Below, one piece after another: positions 8,307 through 16,664 of a stretch of DNA of 64,000 bases. The stretch's first letter is position 1, and each line of letters starts with the position of its first letter. Where the stretch lies: positions 26,835 through 90,834 of the forward strand of contig JAGBCB010000033.1 of assembly GCA_017938145.1 (NCBI GenBank), read 5' to 3'. The notes under the pieces were generated by a model. That model made no database searches. It saw only the letters and a list, made by a program, of their open reading frames with translations, and had not been told where the DNA came from. The stretch is from Lachnospiraceae bacterium. Lineage in GTDB: Bacteria > Bacillota > Clostridia > Lachnospirales > Lachnospiraceae. The translations under genes and the position numbers were made by a program.

Positions 8307-9841
8307 TACTGGAAATCCTCCTCATTCTTATTGGATGGCATTACGTTATATACAATTACGGACAGTACGGATACTACCACGAAAATCATAATTGCAAGAA
8401 CGGCTGCCAGCTTGTAGTTACTTTCTGCACCTGTGGTTATCTTAAAGAGCCAGGTTACGAGCAAGTCGTAGTCTGTAGCACTTCCGGCGGCAAGACCCGT
8501 TGTGGTTAACTTTGGATTTGTTACTGCACCACCGGTTAACAGGTAAATAACGTTGAAGTTGTTGATGTTACCGATAAAGCTGGTTAACAGGTACGGACCT
8601 GTGATAAACAGCATATATGGTAATGTAATCTTTGTAAACTGCTGAACTGCATTTGCTCCGTCGATACGGGAGGACTCATACAGGTCTTCAGGAATATTCA
8701 TAAGGATGCCGGTTGCCATTAACATTAAGTATGGAATACCAATCCAGATATTGATTAAGATAATCAATACACGGCCGATTTCCGGTGTGCCCCAGAAGTC
8801 GATGGCATGCTCCACTAAACCACTGTTAACAAGGAAACCGTTAATCAGTCCGTTTTTATCAAACATCTTACCTACATAAAGCAGGGATACGAACTGAGGA
8901 ATAGCGATAGTTAATACTAAAATACCTCTCCATAACTTCTTAAGCTTGATGCCCTTCTTGTTAATAAGAATTGCTACCAGCATTCCTAAGAAGTAGTTAG
9001 AGAATGTTGCAAATACTGCCCACGTTAAAGTCCATTTTAAAATCTGACCAAACGCATACGGCAGGTTACTTGTGTTATCTGCACCGCCAAACAGCGCCTT
9101 AAAGTTGTCGAAGCCAACCCAGGTAAACAGGTTTGCGTAACCGTCCAACTCACGGCCGTAGTTTGTAAATGCAACGAAAATCATGAAAATAATCGGTAAT
9201 ACAGTGAAACAGATAATACCGGTTAAAGGAATAGCAAGTAATGTCTTGTGGAACTGATGGTCTAATAACTCTCTGATATCATCCTTTGCCTTAGGAATCT
9301 TTTTACCCTTGGCAACCAGCTCATCTAACTGCTTACTCTGCTTAATGCTCATTCTCCATGCAACTACAAAAGCTACAATGAAAATCATGGTGAGCAGACC
9401 ATATAATAAGATAGTGAAGGAATTATCACCGTCTACACGGATGTAAGCGTCGAGGACAGGGTCATATGCCTCTCCCGGCGGAACATCACCCAGTGTTCTG
9501 AACTTTCCAAGCCAGTATACACCGTTGGTAATCATGTAGAAAATAAATACGACTTCCAAAACAAGGAACATAAGTCCTCTGAAGATCTGTCCTCTGGACA
9601 GATTGCCGAAGCCCATTATCAGATAGGAAACCTTGGTTTGCCAGGTACCTTTTCCGAATGTTTTTACTGTATCAACAATTTCATTTTTGATTCCCTTGCA
9701 AAATCCTTTGATTCCACCCCAAATGGCTTTACCAATGCTTGCAAGAATCGGAGGAATCGCACAGAAGAACAAATAAATGTTATACAAAAGCTTCTGTACG
9801 GCATTTAATTTAAAGTATTCCGATCTGGTAAGCTTCTTCAC
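8306..9841 (-). CDS. MalF-like sugar ABC transporter permease with long N-terminal extension
   Basis: This 511-residue permease has an EAA loop (DLYESSRIDGANAVQQFTKI, about residues 390-410) and is the partner of the MalG-like protein. About 200 residues precede the conserved permease part, with two extra membrane segments and a soluble stretch between them. I place the start at the GTG at 9839-9841. AAGGAAGG lies 8 bases upstream and the product begins MKKLTRSEYFKLNA. A start at 9916 would put a strong intergenic hairpin inside the coding region and lacks a site. It follows the binding-protein gene after 111 bases and overlaps the MalG-like gene. Confidence 0.88.
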   Translation of the reverse strand: MKKLTRSEYFKLNAVQKLLYNIYLFFCAIPPILASIGKAIWGGIKGFCKGIKNEIVDTVKTFGKGTWQTKVSYLIMGFGNLSRGQIFRGLMFLVLEVVFIFYMITNGVYWLGKFRTLGDVPPGEAYDPVLDAYIRVDGDNSFTILLYGLLTMIFIVAFVVAWRMSIKQSKQLDELVAKGKKIPKAKDDIRELLDHQFHKTLLAIPLTGIICFTVLPIIFMIFVAFTNYGRELDGYANLFTWVGFDNFKALFGGADNTSNLPYAFGQILKWTLTWAVFATFSNYFLGMLVAILINKKGIKLKKLWRGILVLTIAIPQFVSLLYVGKMFDKNGLINGFLVNSGLVEHAIDFWGTPEIGRVLIILINIWIGIPYLMLMATGILMNIPEDLYESSRIDGANAVQQFTKITLPYMLFITGPYLLTSFIGNINNFNVIYLLTGGAVTNPKLTTTGLAAGSATDYDLLVTWLFKITTGAESNYKLAAVLAIMIFVVVSVLSVIVYNVMPSNKNEEDFQ

Positions 9842-9880
9842 TTTAAAGACCTTCCTTCCCTTGCTTTTTCTTTGTTTCTT

Positions 9881-9917
9881 AAGTATGCCCGGGGAGCACA
9901 TGACTCCCCGGGACATA
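9881..9917 (-). other. Strong intergenic stem-loop between binding-protein and permease genes
   Basis: CCCGGGGAG at 9888-9896 pairs with CTCCCCGGG at 9904-9912 around a 7-base loop, with further pairing at the foot (CTTA/TAAG). There is no T tract on either strand. It lies 35 bases after the binding-protein stop and 46 bases before the permease GTG. This is the position of mRNA-stabilising hairpins that let binding protein exceed permease. Confidence 0.75.
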
Positions 9918-9952
9918 AGTCTGACTGGTTTTTATTACTCTCTAAATTCTTA

Positions 9953-11506
9953 TTACTGTGGAATAAGTTCTACAGTACCCTGTTCACCGTGAACGGTTAA
10001 CTGAATCTTATACTTACCTGCTGTTTCAACAACATAGTTAGCTGCAGGGAAAGCGATATCCCAGTTAAGACCCTGACGAACCTTGAATTCAACACCTGCT
10101 GCTAAGTCATAAGCTTCCTTAGTAATCCAAACGCCATCTGCTGTGGATTCCATAGCGAAGTCTGTATCCCAGTTAGTGTCTGCTAATGTACCGATTACTG
10201 TGAATGCGTTCTTAACTTCATCAGACATGCTGAATAAGCCCTGAATGCTGTCTTCGTATGCCTGAAGGGCATCCTTTAATTCTGCATCTGTTGTAGCTGC
10301 CTTTGCTGCTACTGCGTATACCTTTGCGATATCCCACCAGGAACCGTGGATGTTACCCTGAGGAATTGCATATGGGCTCTGTGCTGCTAAAGCGGAGAGA
10401 GCTGCGTCATTCTTAACTCTGTCTGCGCCCTGAGCTGCAAGATTGGATGGACCCCAACCAACTAAGTCGAATCTTTCTAACTGACAAGCTTCGTTTGTTA
10501 AGAAAAGAGCTAACTTATGAAGAACTGCACCCTTCTTAGCATCAAGCTGTGGCTTAACACCCATGAGCTTGTTACCGGAGTAAGAAGCAATGTGGTAGGA
10601 CTTACCATCAACTGTGAAGGATGGAAGATCTGTTGCTGCGTAGTTGTCGCCAAGAGCTTCCTTAGCTGCGGAGGATTCCCATGTACCGGAAATAACAACT
10701 GCGGATGGGATAGCTGCTGCGAAGTCAGCACCCTTGGAGGAACTTACGTATGCAGGGGACTTAAGAAGCTTCTGCATACCCTTTAATGCGATGAGACCAT
10801 TATCGGAATTGAAGGTATCGTTTACGGAAGTGAAGATACCATCCTGGTCTGTTGTCCATTCGGAAGTACAACCGGTAGCGAAGAAGAACGCTGCGTTGTA
10901 CCAAGCGGATGTTTCAAGTTCCATGGAGAAGTTTCTGCCAGCTGCTTCACAGTCAGCGATGATGTCTTCTAAGCTGTCAAGGTGTTCAGCCTTAACAACG
11001 CTCTTATCATAGTACATGTAATAACCGTTATCGGAAGTAAGTGGATAGCAGTAAAGGTCGCCTGCTACGGAAGCTGCCTTAACAGCACCTGCATCGTTTA
11101 ATTCCTTAACGCTTGCGGAAGCTGCTGCACCAAGCTTGTTTAATGCGCCTGCCATAACAAGACGGGAAAGCTGGTCCTGTGCGAAACAGAAAATGTCTGC
11201 ACCGTCTTCTACGCTGTTGATCATCTGAGTTGCGGATTCTGCTTCGGATACACCTTCAACAGTTGCGTTGATGATGATGCCTGGGTTTTCAGCTTCGAAC
11301 TTGTCGATCTGCTGTTCGGTTAATTCCTTAACGCCTGCGCTTTCGGATACCCATACGGTAATATCGTATGTACCCTCTAAGGATGTTTCTGTGCCTGCAT
11401 TGTTGCCTTCGTTACCCTTGTTGTCGTCTGTCTTACCGCCACATGCTGTTAAGCAAAGCATGAGAGCCATAACGAGAGCAAGGATAGATGTGAATCTCTT
11501 TTTCAT
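9953..11506 (-). CDS. Sugar ABC transporter solute-binding lipoprotein with C-terminal carbohydrate-binding-like module
   Basis: The 517-residue precursor has a lipoprotein signal (MKKRFTSILALVMALMLCLTACGG, lipobox Cys near residue 22) and a long Asn/Gly/Glu-rich linker. A family 1 solute-binding domain follows (ITVWVSESAGVKELTEQQIDKFEAENPGI onward). Such proteins are usually near 400 residues. The last 90 or so (about 428-517: NWDTDFAMESTADGVWITKE, EFKVRQGLNWDIAFPA, GKYKIQLTVHGEQGTVELI) look like an additional beta-sandwich of the SusE/SusF or starch-binding type. It delivers oligosaccharides to the two permeases encoded downstream. The extra module may retain polysaccharide near the cell surface. 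Substrate, starch or galactan derived, is not settled by sequence. Confidence 0.88.
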   Translation of the reverse strand: MKKRFTSILALVMALMLCLTACGGKTDDNKGNEGNNAGTETSLEGTYDITVWVSESAGVKELTEQQIDKFEAENPGIIINATVEGVSEAESATQMINSVEDGADIFCFAQDQLSRLVMAGALNKLGAAASASVKELNDAGAVKAASVAGDLYCYPLTSDNGYYMYYDKSVVKAEHLDSLEDIIADCEAAGRNFSMELETSAWYNAAFFFATGCTSEWTTDQDGIFTSVNDTFNSDNGLIALKGMQKLLKSPAYVSSSKGADFAAAIPSAVVISGTWESSAAKEALGDNYAATDLPSFTVDGKSYHIASYSGNKLMGVKPQLDAKKGAVLHKLALFLTNEACQLERFDLVGWGPSNLAAQGADRVKNDAALSALAAQSPYAIPQGNIHGSWWDIAKVYAVAAKAATTDAELKDALQAYEDSIQGLFSMSDEVKNAFTVIGTLADTNWDTDFAMESTADGVWITKEAYDLAAGVEFKVRQGLNWDIAFPAANYVVETAGKYKIQLTVHGEQGTVELIPQ

Positions 11507-11576
11507 TTTTGTCTCCTCTTTCTTTTAAAAAATTTTTTTATTTTAAAGATTTCTTTTATTGAAACCTTTAAGTACG

Positions 11577-13166
11577 TTATTGAATGATGACGCTGGTCTG
11601 AGGTCCCAGTGTTAATGTGGAACCCTTAAGACTTGCTTCGCCCTGTCCGATGTAGGCGGCAATCTTTTTTAATTCTGCCGGGAAGTCGGAGCAGGAAGTT
11701 AAATCAATTACTACTTCTTCTGTGGAAGTATTGTGGAGCAGTACGGTTTTTCCTTCGTTATAAGTGATAAGGAAGCCGCCAAAGGTATTTTCCCCGAAAT
11801 CCAGCGCTTTATAATCGCCTCTTGCTATTTCCGGATACTGCTTACGCAAACTCATGAGTTTTCCGTAGTGATGAAGAAGACTTGTTTCGTCTGCCAGCTG
11901 GTCTGCTACAGTGCCGTTGGTCTGCTTCTTTTTATCGTAGGAAGTTCCGATTGGGTCCCTTACCGTATCTTCGTCACCCCAAAGCATTGCCAGACGCCGG
12001 TTTGCATCGGTATTAGCACCGCCGCGGGTTCCCTTTAAACCGATTTCCTCACCGTAGTAGATAAACGGTGAACCGGAGCATAGCAGATAAAGATTTGCTG
12101 CCATGTGAGCCTGCTTGGTGGACGGAGTGAGATATCCGGCCGCACGGTCCATGTCGTGGTTGGCAATGAAGGAAGTCATCATGCCGCCCTCGGCATTGGC
12201 CGCCAGAACCTGGTCCTGATACTTTTCCACATATTTTGTATAAACGTTGATGTCACGGCCCTTTGCGGCGTTGGCAATATAACCTTCGCCCTGGGCAACC
12301 TGGAAATTGAAGCAGTTTAATGCTTCTACATACTGTAAGGTTTCGCCGTCGCCTGACCAGCATTCACCTACACAGTAGATATCCGGCTTGTATGCGGTTA
12401 ATTCGTCCATATACCACTTCCAGAAGTCAACACTGCGTTCCGTATCGTTGTAGTATATATATTTAATCGCATCAAAGCGGAAGCCGTCAACACCCAAATC
12501 CAGGTAATACTTTGCGACCTTAAGCATTTCTTCACGGACTACCTTGTTGTCGTAATTTAACTCCGGCATGTCGGTGGAGAAGTTGCACTCGTAATACTCT
12601 AAGTTTGCCCCCGGGATTCCGGTGTAGGCAATTCCTGCGGTGCGTTCATCGATTGGCGCCCAGGAGTAAATGTCGTAATACGGGTCGTTTTTGTTGCCCT
12701 CTTTGTGGGCATTACTGAACTTCATGAACCATTCGTGACTGGTGGCAGTATGATTGATAACCAGGTCCAAGATAACCTTTACGTTTCTCTCGTGACAAAG
12801 CTCAATCAGCTCAACCAGGTCCGCTTCGGTTCCGAATTTTTCATCTATTTTATAGTAGTTGCTTGCATCGTATTTATGATAAGACGGAGATGCAAAGATT
12901 GGGGAAAGCCAGATGCCCTGCACCCCGAGGCTGTTTTCGGAATACATGTTGCCGTCGTTTAAGTAGTCCATCCGGTTGATGATACCCTGTAAGTCGCCGG
13001 TGCCGTCGCCGTTGGAGTCGGAGAAGGAACCTACGAAAATCTGGTAAAACGCTCTGTAGTTATCATCGGTTGGGTCCGGTGCCGCTTTAGGTTTGCCGGA
13101 GCATCCGCCAAGCAGCATGGTCGCCATAAGAAGGACTGCAACACTTATTTTTCCGATACGTCTCAT
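11577..13166 (-). CDS. GH13 alpha-amylase-family lipoprotein
   Basis: The 529-residue precursor has a lipoprotein signal (lipobox LLGGC, Cys near residue 22). A family 13 barrel follows, beginning YQIFVGSFSDSNGDGTGDL (residues about 41-59). Catalytic residues are visible: nucleophile Asp232 in GFRFDAIKY, acid/base Glu268 in CVGECW, and transition-state Asp338 in NHDMDR. The conserved DLVINHT precedes them near residue 138. A C-terminal beta domain ends the protein. It should act outside the membrane on alpha-glucans or branched maltodextrins. It lies 40 bases after the GH53 gene and 70 bases before the binding-protein gene in the same direction. Exact specificity (amylase, neopullulanase, oligo-1,6-glucosidase) is uncertain. 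Confidence 0.9.
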   Translation of the reverse strand: MRRIGKISVAVLLMATMLLGGCSGKPKAAPDPTDDNYRAFYQIFVGSFSDSNGDGTGDLQGIINRMDYLNDGNMYSENSLGVQGIWLSPIFASPSYHKYDASNYYKIDEKFGTEADLVELIELCHERNVKVILDLVINHTATSHEWFMKFSNAHKEGNKNDPYYDIYSWAPIDERTAGIAYTGIPGANLEYYECNFSTDMPELNYDNKVVREEMLKVAKYYLDLGVDGFRFDAIKYIYYNDTERSVDFWKWYMDELTAYKPDIYCVGECWSGDGETLQYVEALNCFNFQVAQGEGYIANAAKGRDINVYTKYVEKYQDQVLAANAEGGMMTSFIANHDMDRAAGYLTPSTKQAHMAANLYLLCSGSPFIYYGEEIGLKGTRGGANTDANRRLAMLWGDEDTVRDPIGTSYDKKKQTNGTVADQLADETSLLHHYGKLMSLRKQYPEIARGDYKALDFGENTFGGFLITYNEGKTVLLHNTSTEEVVIDLTSCSDFPAELKKIAAYIGQGEASLKGSTLTLGPQTSVIIQ

Positions 13167-13206
13167 AAAATCCGCCTTTATCTCTTAGTTTCTATTTTGT
13201 ACCCGG

Positions 13207-15171
13207 TTATTTTGCTACGGAGTTTAACAGAGCGTCATCAATTTTGCCCCATGCTCCGGCACCTTCACCGCTGCACTTTACATGAATACCGACAACCAGC
13301 TTATCTGTGCCGTTGTATTCAAATTCTTCGATTAAGCCGGTGTCCCAGTTGCCGTAACCGCTGATGCCCAGAGGAGCTGTTGCAACGATTTCGTCGTTAA
13401 GCTTTACATAAGCGTAAATGTCTGTTTCACCGCAGTCACCGCCCATGATGGAGATGGCGTACTTGTAAGTTCCGGCCTTTAAGTCCTTTACTTCCTGCTC
13501 TAAGTCGAAGTCGACGGTGTCAGGATTTGCACTCCAGAAATGATAATGGAGGGAACCGGTTAAGGAGTCTGTCTTCTTATCTTCTACATAAAGCTCATCC
13601 ATGGTGCCCCTTGCGGTTGCTACCCACACCGGACTGTTTTCTTCAAAGCTGTAGTCGGTTAAGAAGTTATATTCAACCATGGAAACGTAACAATGTGCTT
13701 CCATGCCGTCTGCTTCACCAACGATGTCGTACTTTGCTACGCCGCCGTTGTACATTTTATCGTAGTCAACATCCTTCCAGGTAACAGGAACTTCCTGCTT
13801 GGAGTTGTCTGTCATGAAGGCATTTACCTTTTCCGGAAGAGTGATGGTGCCGTTTAAGTCGAACATTACGTCAACAGGTTCGATGGAGTCAGCCTTTAAC
13901 GGAACATTGTTACCGGTGCCGAGTAAGCTCCAAACCTTTAAGGATTCTAACGGCTTACCTTCTGCATCAAAGAATGCCTGGTTGTCACATGCACAGCCGC
14001 CGTAGTACTTGCCGGCGTCGTTAGGGTCATATTCCTTAGCATAGGAGGATGCCCAACCTGCACCGTACTTTTCCCAAAGGGCGGAGTTTTCTTCCCAGGA
14101 GTTGGTACCTACGGAAATCCAGGTGCCTTCCCAGTAGAATACGCCGATACCGTTGTGAATGTCGTTAACCACGGTATCTACCACGTTGCGGACGTGATTT
14201 GTCTGACCCTGGACTGTCATTGGATAGTCGAGGGTTACACCGCCGCCACCGGAAACGGAGTTGCCGGAGAAGTCGGTGTCGTTTTCTGTATAGGTATATG
14301 CTGTTTCTGCAATCATAACCTTTTTATCATAAGTATCTGCCACATGGTTTAAAACCTCTGTAAGGTTTTCCAAAGTGCCATGCCAGAACGGATAATAGGA
14401 AGATGCAAATACATCATAATCTAACTGATAGTAATTTAACTTCTTTGCATAGTCGGCATAGCTGCCTGCCTTTTCAGGATTTGCAAAGTGTACTGCTACC
14501 AATGCGTCAGGGAAAACTTCTCTGGTTGCCTTGGAGCCTGCTGCCATAATCTTGTAGATGTTCATCCAGATTTTTTCGCCGCAGATAGCACCGTTGGATT
14601 CGTTACCAACCTGTACCATACCAACGTCAACCTTAGCATCTTTTAACTTCTTAAGGCTTTCTACCGTATAATCATAAACAGCGTTTGCCTTGGTGTCGAT
14701 GTCCATACCTGCCCAGGCCTTTGGAACCATCTGCTTTGCAGGGTCTGCCCAGAAGTCGGAGTAGTGGAAGTTCACCAGAAGCTTCATACCGTACTTGGTT
14801 GCTCTTTTACCGATTTCTACTGCGGTGTCGATGTTACAGTTACCGCCGCCGTAGCCGTTGCCCTCGGAATCAAACGGGTCAACCCAGACACGGACACGGA
14901 TGTAATTGATGCCGCTCTTTGCAAGAGTTTCGAACACGTCTGTTTCATTGCCGTCGAAGTCGTAGTACTTAACGCCTGCCGCTTCTAATGCAGGAACCTG
15001 AGAAGAATCCATACCGAGAATGAAGTCTTCCGGCATGTTTTCTACCTTTTCCACAAACAGTGTGTCGGATGGAATCGGTTCCACTTCGATTTTTTTGCTG
15101 CCGCAGCCGGTAAGTGCTGTCAAGGCACATGCCATAATTGCTACTGCGCAAAGAGTCTTTACTTTTTTCAT
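13207..15171 (-). CDS. GH53 endo-beta-1,4-galactanase lipoprotein with Ig-like and C-terminal binding domains
   Basis: The 654-residue precursor has a lipoprotein signal (lipobox LTGC, Cys near 23). The glycoside hydrolase family 53 barrel (about 48-410) opens with FILGMDSSQVPALE and contains acid/base Glu191 in QVGNESNGA and nucleophile Glu289 in IAETAYTY. A bacterial Ig-like domain (Big_4 type, about 425-500: NGTITLPEKVNAF, VPVTWKDVD) follows. The C-terminal beta-sandwich (about 505-654) resembles the CBM61-type galactan-binding modules often joined to GH53. It should cut galactan side chains of pectin at the cell surface. It is the first gene of the operon, with a clear promoter and LacI-type operator repeats upstream and GGAGG 8 bases before the ATG. 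Confidence 0.9.
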   Translation of the reverse strand: MKKVKTLCAVAIMACALTALTGCGSKKIEVEPIPSDTLFVEKVENMPEDFILGMDSSQVPALEAAGVKYYDFDGNETDVFETLAKSGINYIRVRVWVDPFDSEGNGYGGGNCNIDTAVEIGKRATKYGMKLLVNFHYSDFWADPAKQMVPKAWAGMDIDTKANAVYDYTVESLKKLKDAKVDVGMVQVGNESNGAICGEKIWMNIYKIMAAGSKATREVFPDALVAVHFANPEKAGSYADYAKKLNYYQLDYDVFASSYYPFWHGTLENLTEVLNHVADTYDKKVMIAETAYTYTENDTDFSGNSVSGGGGVTLDYPMTVQGQTNHVRNVVDTVVNDIHNGIGVFYWEGTWISVGTNSWEENSALWEKYGAGWASSYAKEYDPNDAGKYYGGCACDNQAFFDAEGKPLESLKVWSLLGTGNNVPLKADSIEPVDVMFDLNGTITLPEKVNAFMTDNSKQEVPVTWKDVDYDKMYNGGVAKYDIVGEADGMEAHCYVSMVEYNFLTDYSFEENSPVWVATARGTMDELYVEDKKTDSLTGSLHYHFWSANPDTVDFDLEQEVKDLKAGTYKYAISIMGGDCGETDIYAYVKLNDEIVATAPLGISGYGNWDTGLIEEFEYNGTDKLVVGIHVKCSGEGAGAWGKIDDALLNSVAK

Positions 15172-15240
15172 TTGCTTTTCCTCCCGAAATTGTTGTACAA
15201 GGTTTTCATTTCCGGAGGAGACCTGTGCCAGACTGTTTTA

Positions 15241-15259
15241 AGCGCAACATTAGCGCAAC
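15241..15259. promoter_or_regulatory. Putative LacI-family operator repeats downstream of the GH53 promoter
   Basis: AGCGCAAC occurs twice in direct repeat (15241-15248 and 15252-15259), carrying the TTGCGC half site found near the LacI and reductase genes. The repeats lie about 15-35 bases beyond the expected transcription start, a blocking position. Confidence 0.55.
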
Positions 15260-15279
15260 TTGTTGAATAGTACACATTC

Positions 15280-15308
15280 AGTCTACCAAAGGGGGTCTCC
15301 GGTGTCAA
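15280..15308 (-). promoter_or_regulatory. Promoter of the GH53 carbohydrate operon
   Basis: On the leftward strand TTGACA (15303-15308) and TAGACT (15280-15285) are separated by 17 bases, a good housekeeping-sigma promoter. The start codon is about 100 bases downstream. Confidence 0.75.
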
Positions 15309-15339
15309 TGTTTATTTTGTACAGTTGTTATTTATTTTT

Positions 15340-15356
15340 TTGTGCATGTTGCACAA
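15340..15356. promoter_or_regulatory. Palindromic operator candidate upstream of the GH53 promoter
   Basis: TTGTGCA-TGT-TGCACAA is a perfect inverted repeat 32 bases upstream of the -35 box. The 307-bp gap (15172-15478) holds two further palindromes, AGAACGTCCGTTCT (15362-15375) and CAATAGTACTATTG (15413-15426), of unknown meaning. Confidence 0.5.
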
Positions 15357-15478
15357 TTTCTAGAACGTCCGTTCTGTGTTTTTCGAAAATTTCGAAAATT
15401 TTAGCGTTTTTTCAATAGTACTATTGCACATTTTTTTCGCGTTGTTTCGTCTTTTTCTTTATTTAGCATAGTAAAGTG

Positions 15479-16471
15479 TTATATTGTCCGTAACTTGTAC
15501 GGCAACAACTGCTTTACCGCAATCTGCTTTCCGTCAATCACATCCAAAAGAGTGTTGCAGGTAACAAATCCCAGCTTTTTGGCATCAAACTCTACGGTCT
15601 CTACCCGGCCGGCCAAAATGGAACCGGATACTCCTCCGTAAAAGGAAGCCACCTTAACGGTATTTAACAGATTGACATCTACTTCCCGCAGTTTGTGGAT
15701 AACATGGTTGCATATCATATCGTCCATGCAGACAATACACTCTGCTTTTTTCTCCAACAGTTCTTCCACTGCCTGTTCTATTTCAGCTACCTTTTCTGCA
15801 CCGAAATATACAAGGCTCATATCCACCGGCAGGTTCATCAACCGGAAGGCATCTGCAAATCCGCCGAAACGGTTTCTGGTTACCACATGGGTTTCGTTTC
15901 CGCCAATCATGCCTACCTTTCGGATTCCCTGCTTTAGCAGATGCATCGTCAGTTCCAGACAGGCACTTCTGTGGTCATGGTCAATTTGGATTAGTTCCGC
16001 ATCTGCCGAGCTGCCTACTGCAACCACCGGAACGTTCCGGTTTTTTAAGTAGTCTGCTGCTGCATCCTCTACCAGCGTCCGGGTAAGAACCACTCCGTCC
16101 ACCTTCTGGTTTGTAACAATCCGTTCCAAACCGCCTAATCCGCCTGCTGTGGTATATACCGTAAGCACATCATAATCCCGTTTGGCTGCCGCTTCACATA
16201 TTCCGCACATACAGTTTTGGAAAAACGGAAGCTCCTGCATATCACAATCTGCCGGCATCAGCACCGCAATATTGAAGGTTTTAGACTGGGCCAGCCCCTT
16301 AGCAATGACATTTGGCTTATAATCCATCCTGTCTATGTACTGCAAAACCCGCTGCCGGGTTTCCTCACTGACTCTTCCTTTTCCGGAGATAGCACGGGAC
16401 ACTGTAGTTTTAGACACGCCAAGGTATTCTGCCACATCTGCAATTGTTAATTTCTTTTCTACGGTTTCCAC
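15479..16471 (-). CDS. LacI-family transcriptional repressor
   Basis: The 330-residue protein has an N-terminal helix-turn-helix and hinge (LTIADVAEYLGVSKTTVSRAISG, then QYIDRMDYKPNVIAKGLA, residues about 8-60). A periplasmic-binding-protein-like sensor domain follows (about 65-330). It is encoded upstream of, and in the same direction as, the GH53 operon, and divergently from the aldo/keto reductase gene. Related TTGCGCAA sites occur in front of itself, the reductase and the GH53 gene, so I infer it represses all three and is released by a sugar from galactan or starch. Confidence 0.9.
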   Translation of the reverse strand: METVEKKLTIADVAEYLGVSKTTVSRAISGKGRVSEETRQRVLQYIDRMDYKPNVIAKGLAQSKTFNIAVLMPADCDMQELPFFQNCMCGICEAAAKRDYDVLTVYTTAGGLGGLERIVTNQKVDGVVLTRTLVEDAAADYLKNRNVPVVAVGSSADAELIQIDHDHRSACLELTMHLLKQGIRKVGMIGGNETHVVTRNRFGGFADAFRLMNLPVDMSLVYFGAEKVAEIEQAVEELLEKKAECIVCMDDMICNHVIHKLREVDVNLLNTVKVASFYGGVSGSILAGRVETVEFDAKKLGFVTCNTLLDVIDGKQIAVKQLLPYKLRTI

Positions 16472-16500
16472 TTTTCTCGCTCTCTTTCAAATTGCACAAA

Positions 16501-16519
16501 TTGCGCAACGTCTGCGCAA
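16501..16519. promoter_or_regulatory. LacI-type operator in the lacI-reductase intergenic region
   Basis: TTGCGCA-ACGTC-TGCGCAA is a perfect inverted repeat 30 bases upstream of the repressor ATG, consistent with autoregulation. A TTGCACAA half lies next to it. Confidence 0.6.
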
Positions 16520-16587
16520 TCGGTTGCTCATTACATTTGCATAATAACACCTTTTTTTTCGTTCGTCAATAGGTTATTTTGCACAAT

Positions 16588-16615
16588 TGCATAACTTAAA
16601 CGTTTACTTTATAAT
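16588..16615 (+). promoter_or_regulatory. Promoter of the aldo/keto reductase gene
   Basis: TTGCAT (16588-16593) and TATAAT (16610-16615) are 16 bases apart. AAACGTTT in the spacer resembles a catabolite-response half site, but this is weak. Confidence 0.6.
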
Positions 16616-16629
16616 AAAAATAGAAACAC

Positions 16630-16641
16630 ATTTGCGCAAAT
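16630..16641. promoter_or_regulatory. Operator of the reductase gene
   Basis: ATTTGCGCAAAT is a perfect 12-bp palindrome with central CG, as in LacI-family operators. It lies just past the expected transcription start and 10 bases before the AAAGGAGG ribosome binding site. Confidence 0.6.
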
Positions 16642-16664
16642 TATTATCACAAAGGAGGATTCAC

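Noticed and set aside
9842-9916. Longer MalF reading frame starting at 9916
   Set aside because: It has no ribosome binding site and would include a strong intergenic hairpin; the GTG at 9841 is better supported.
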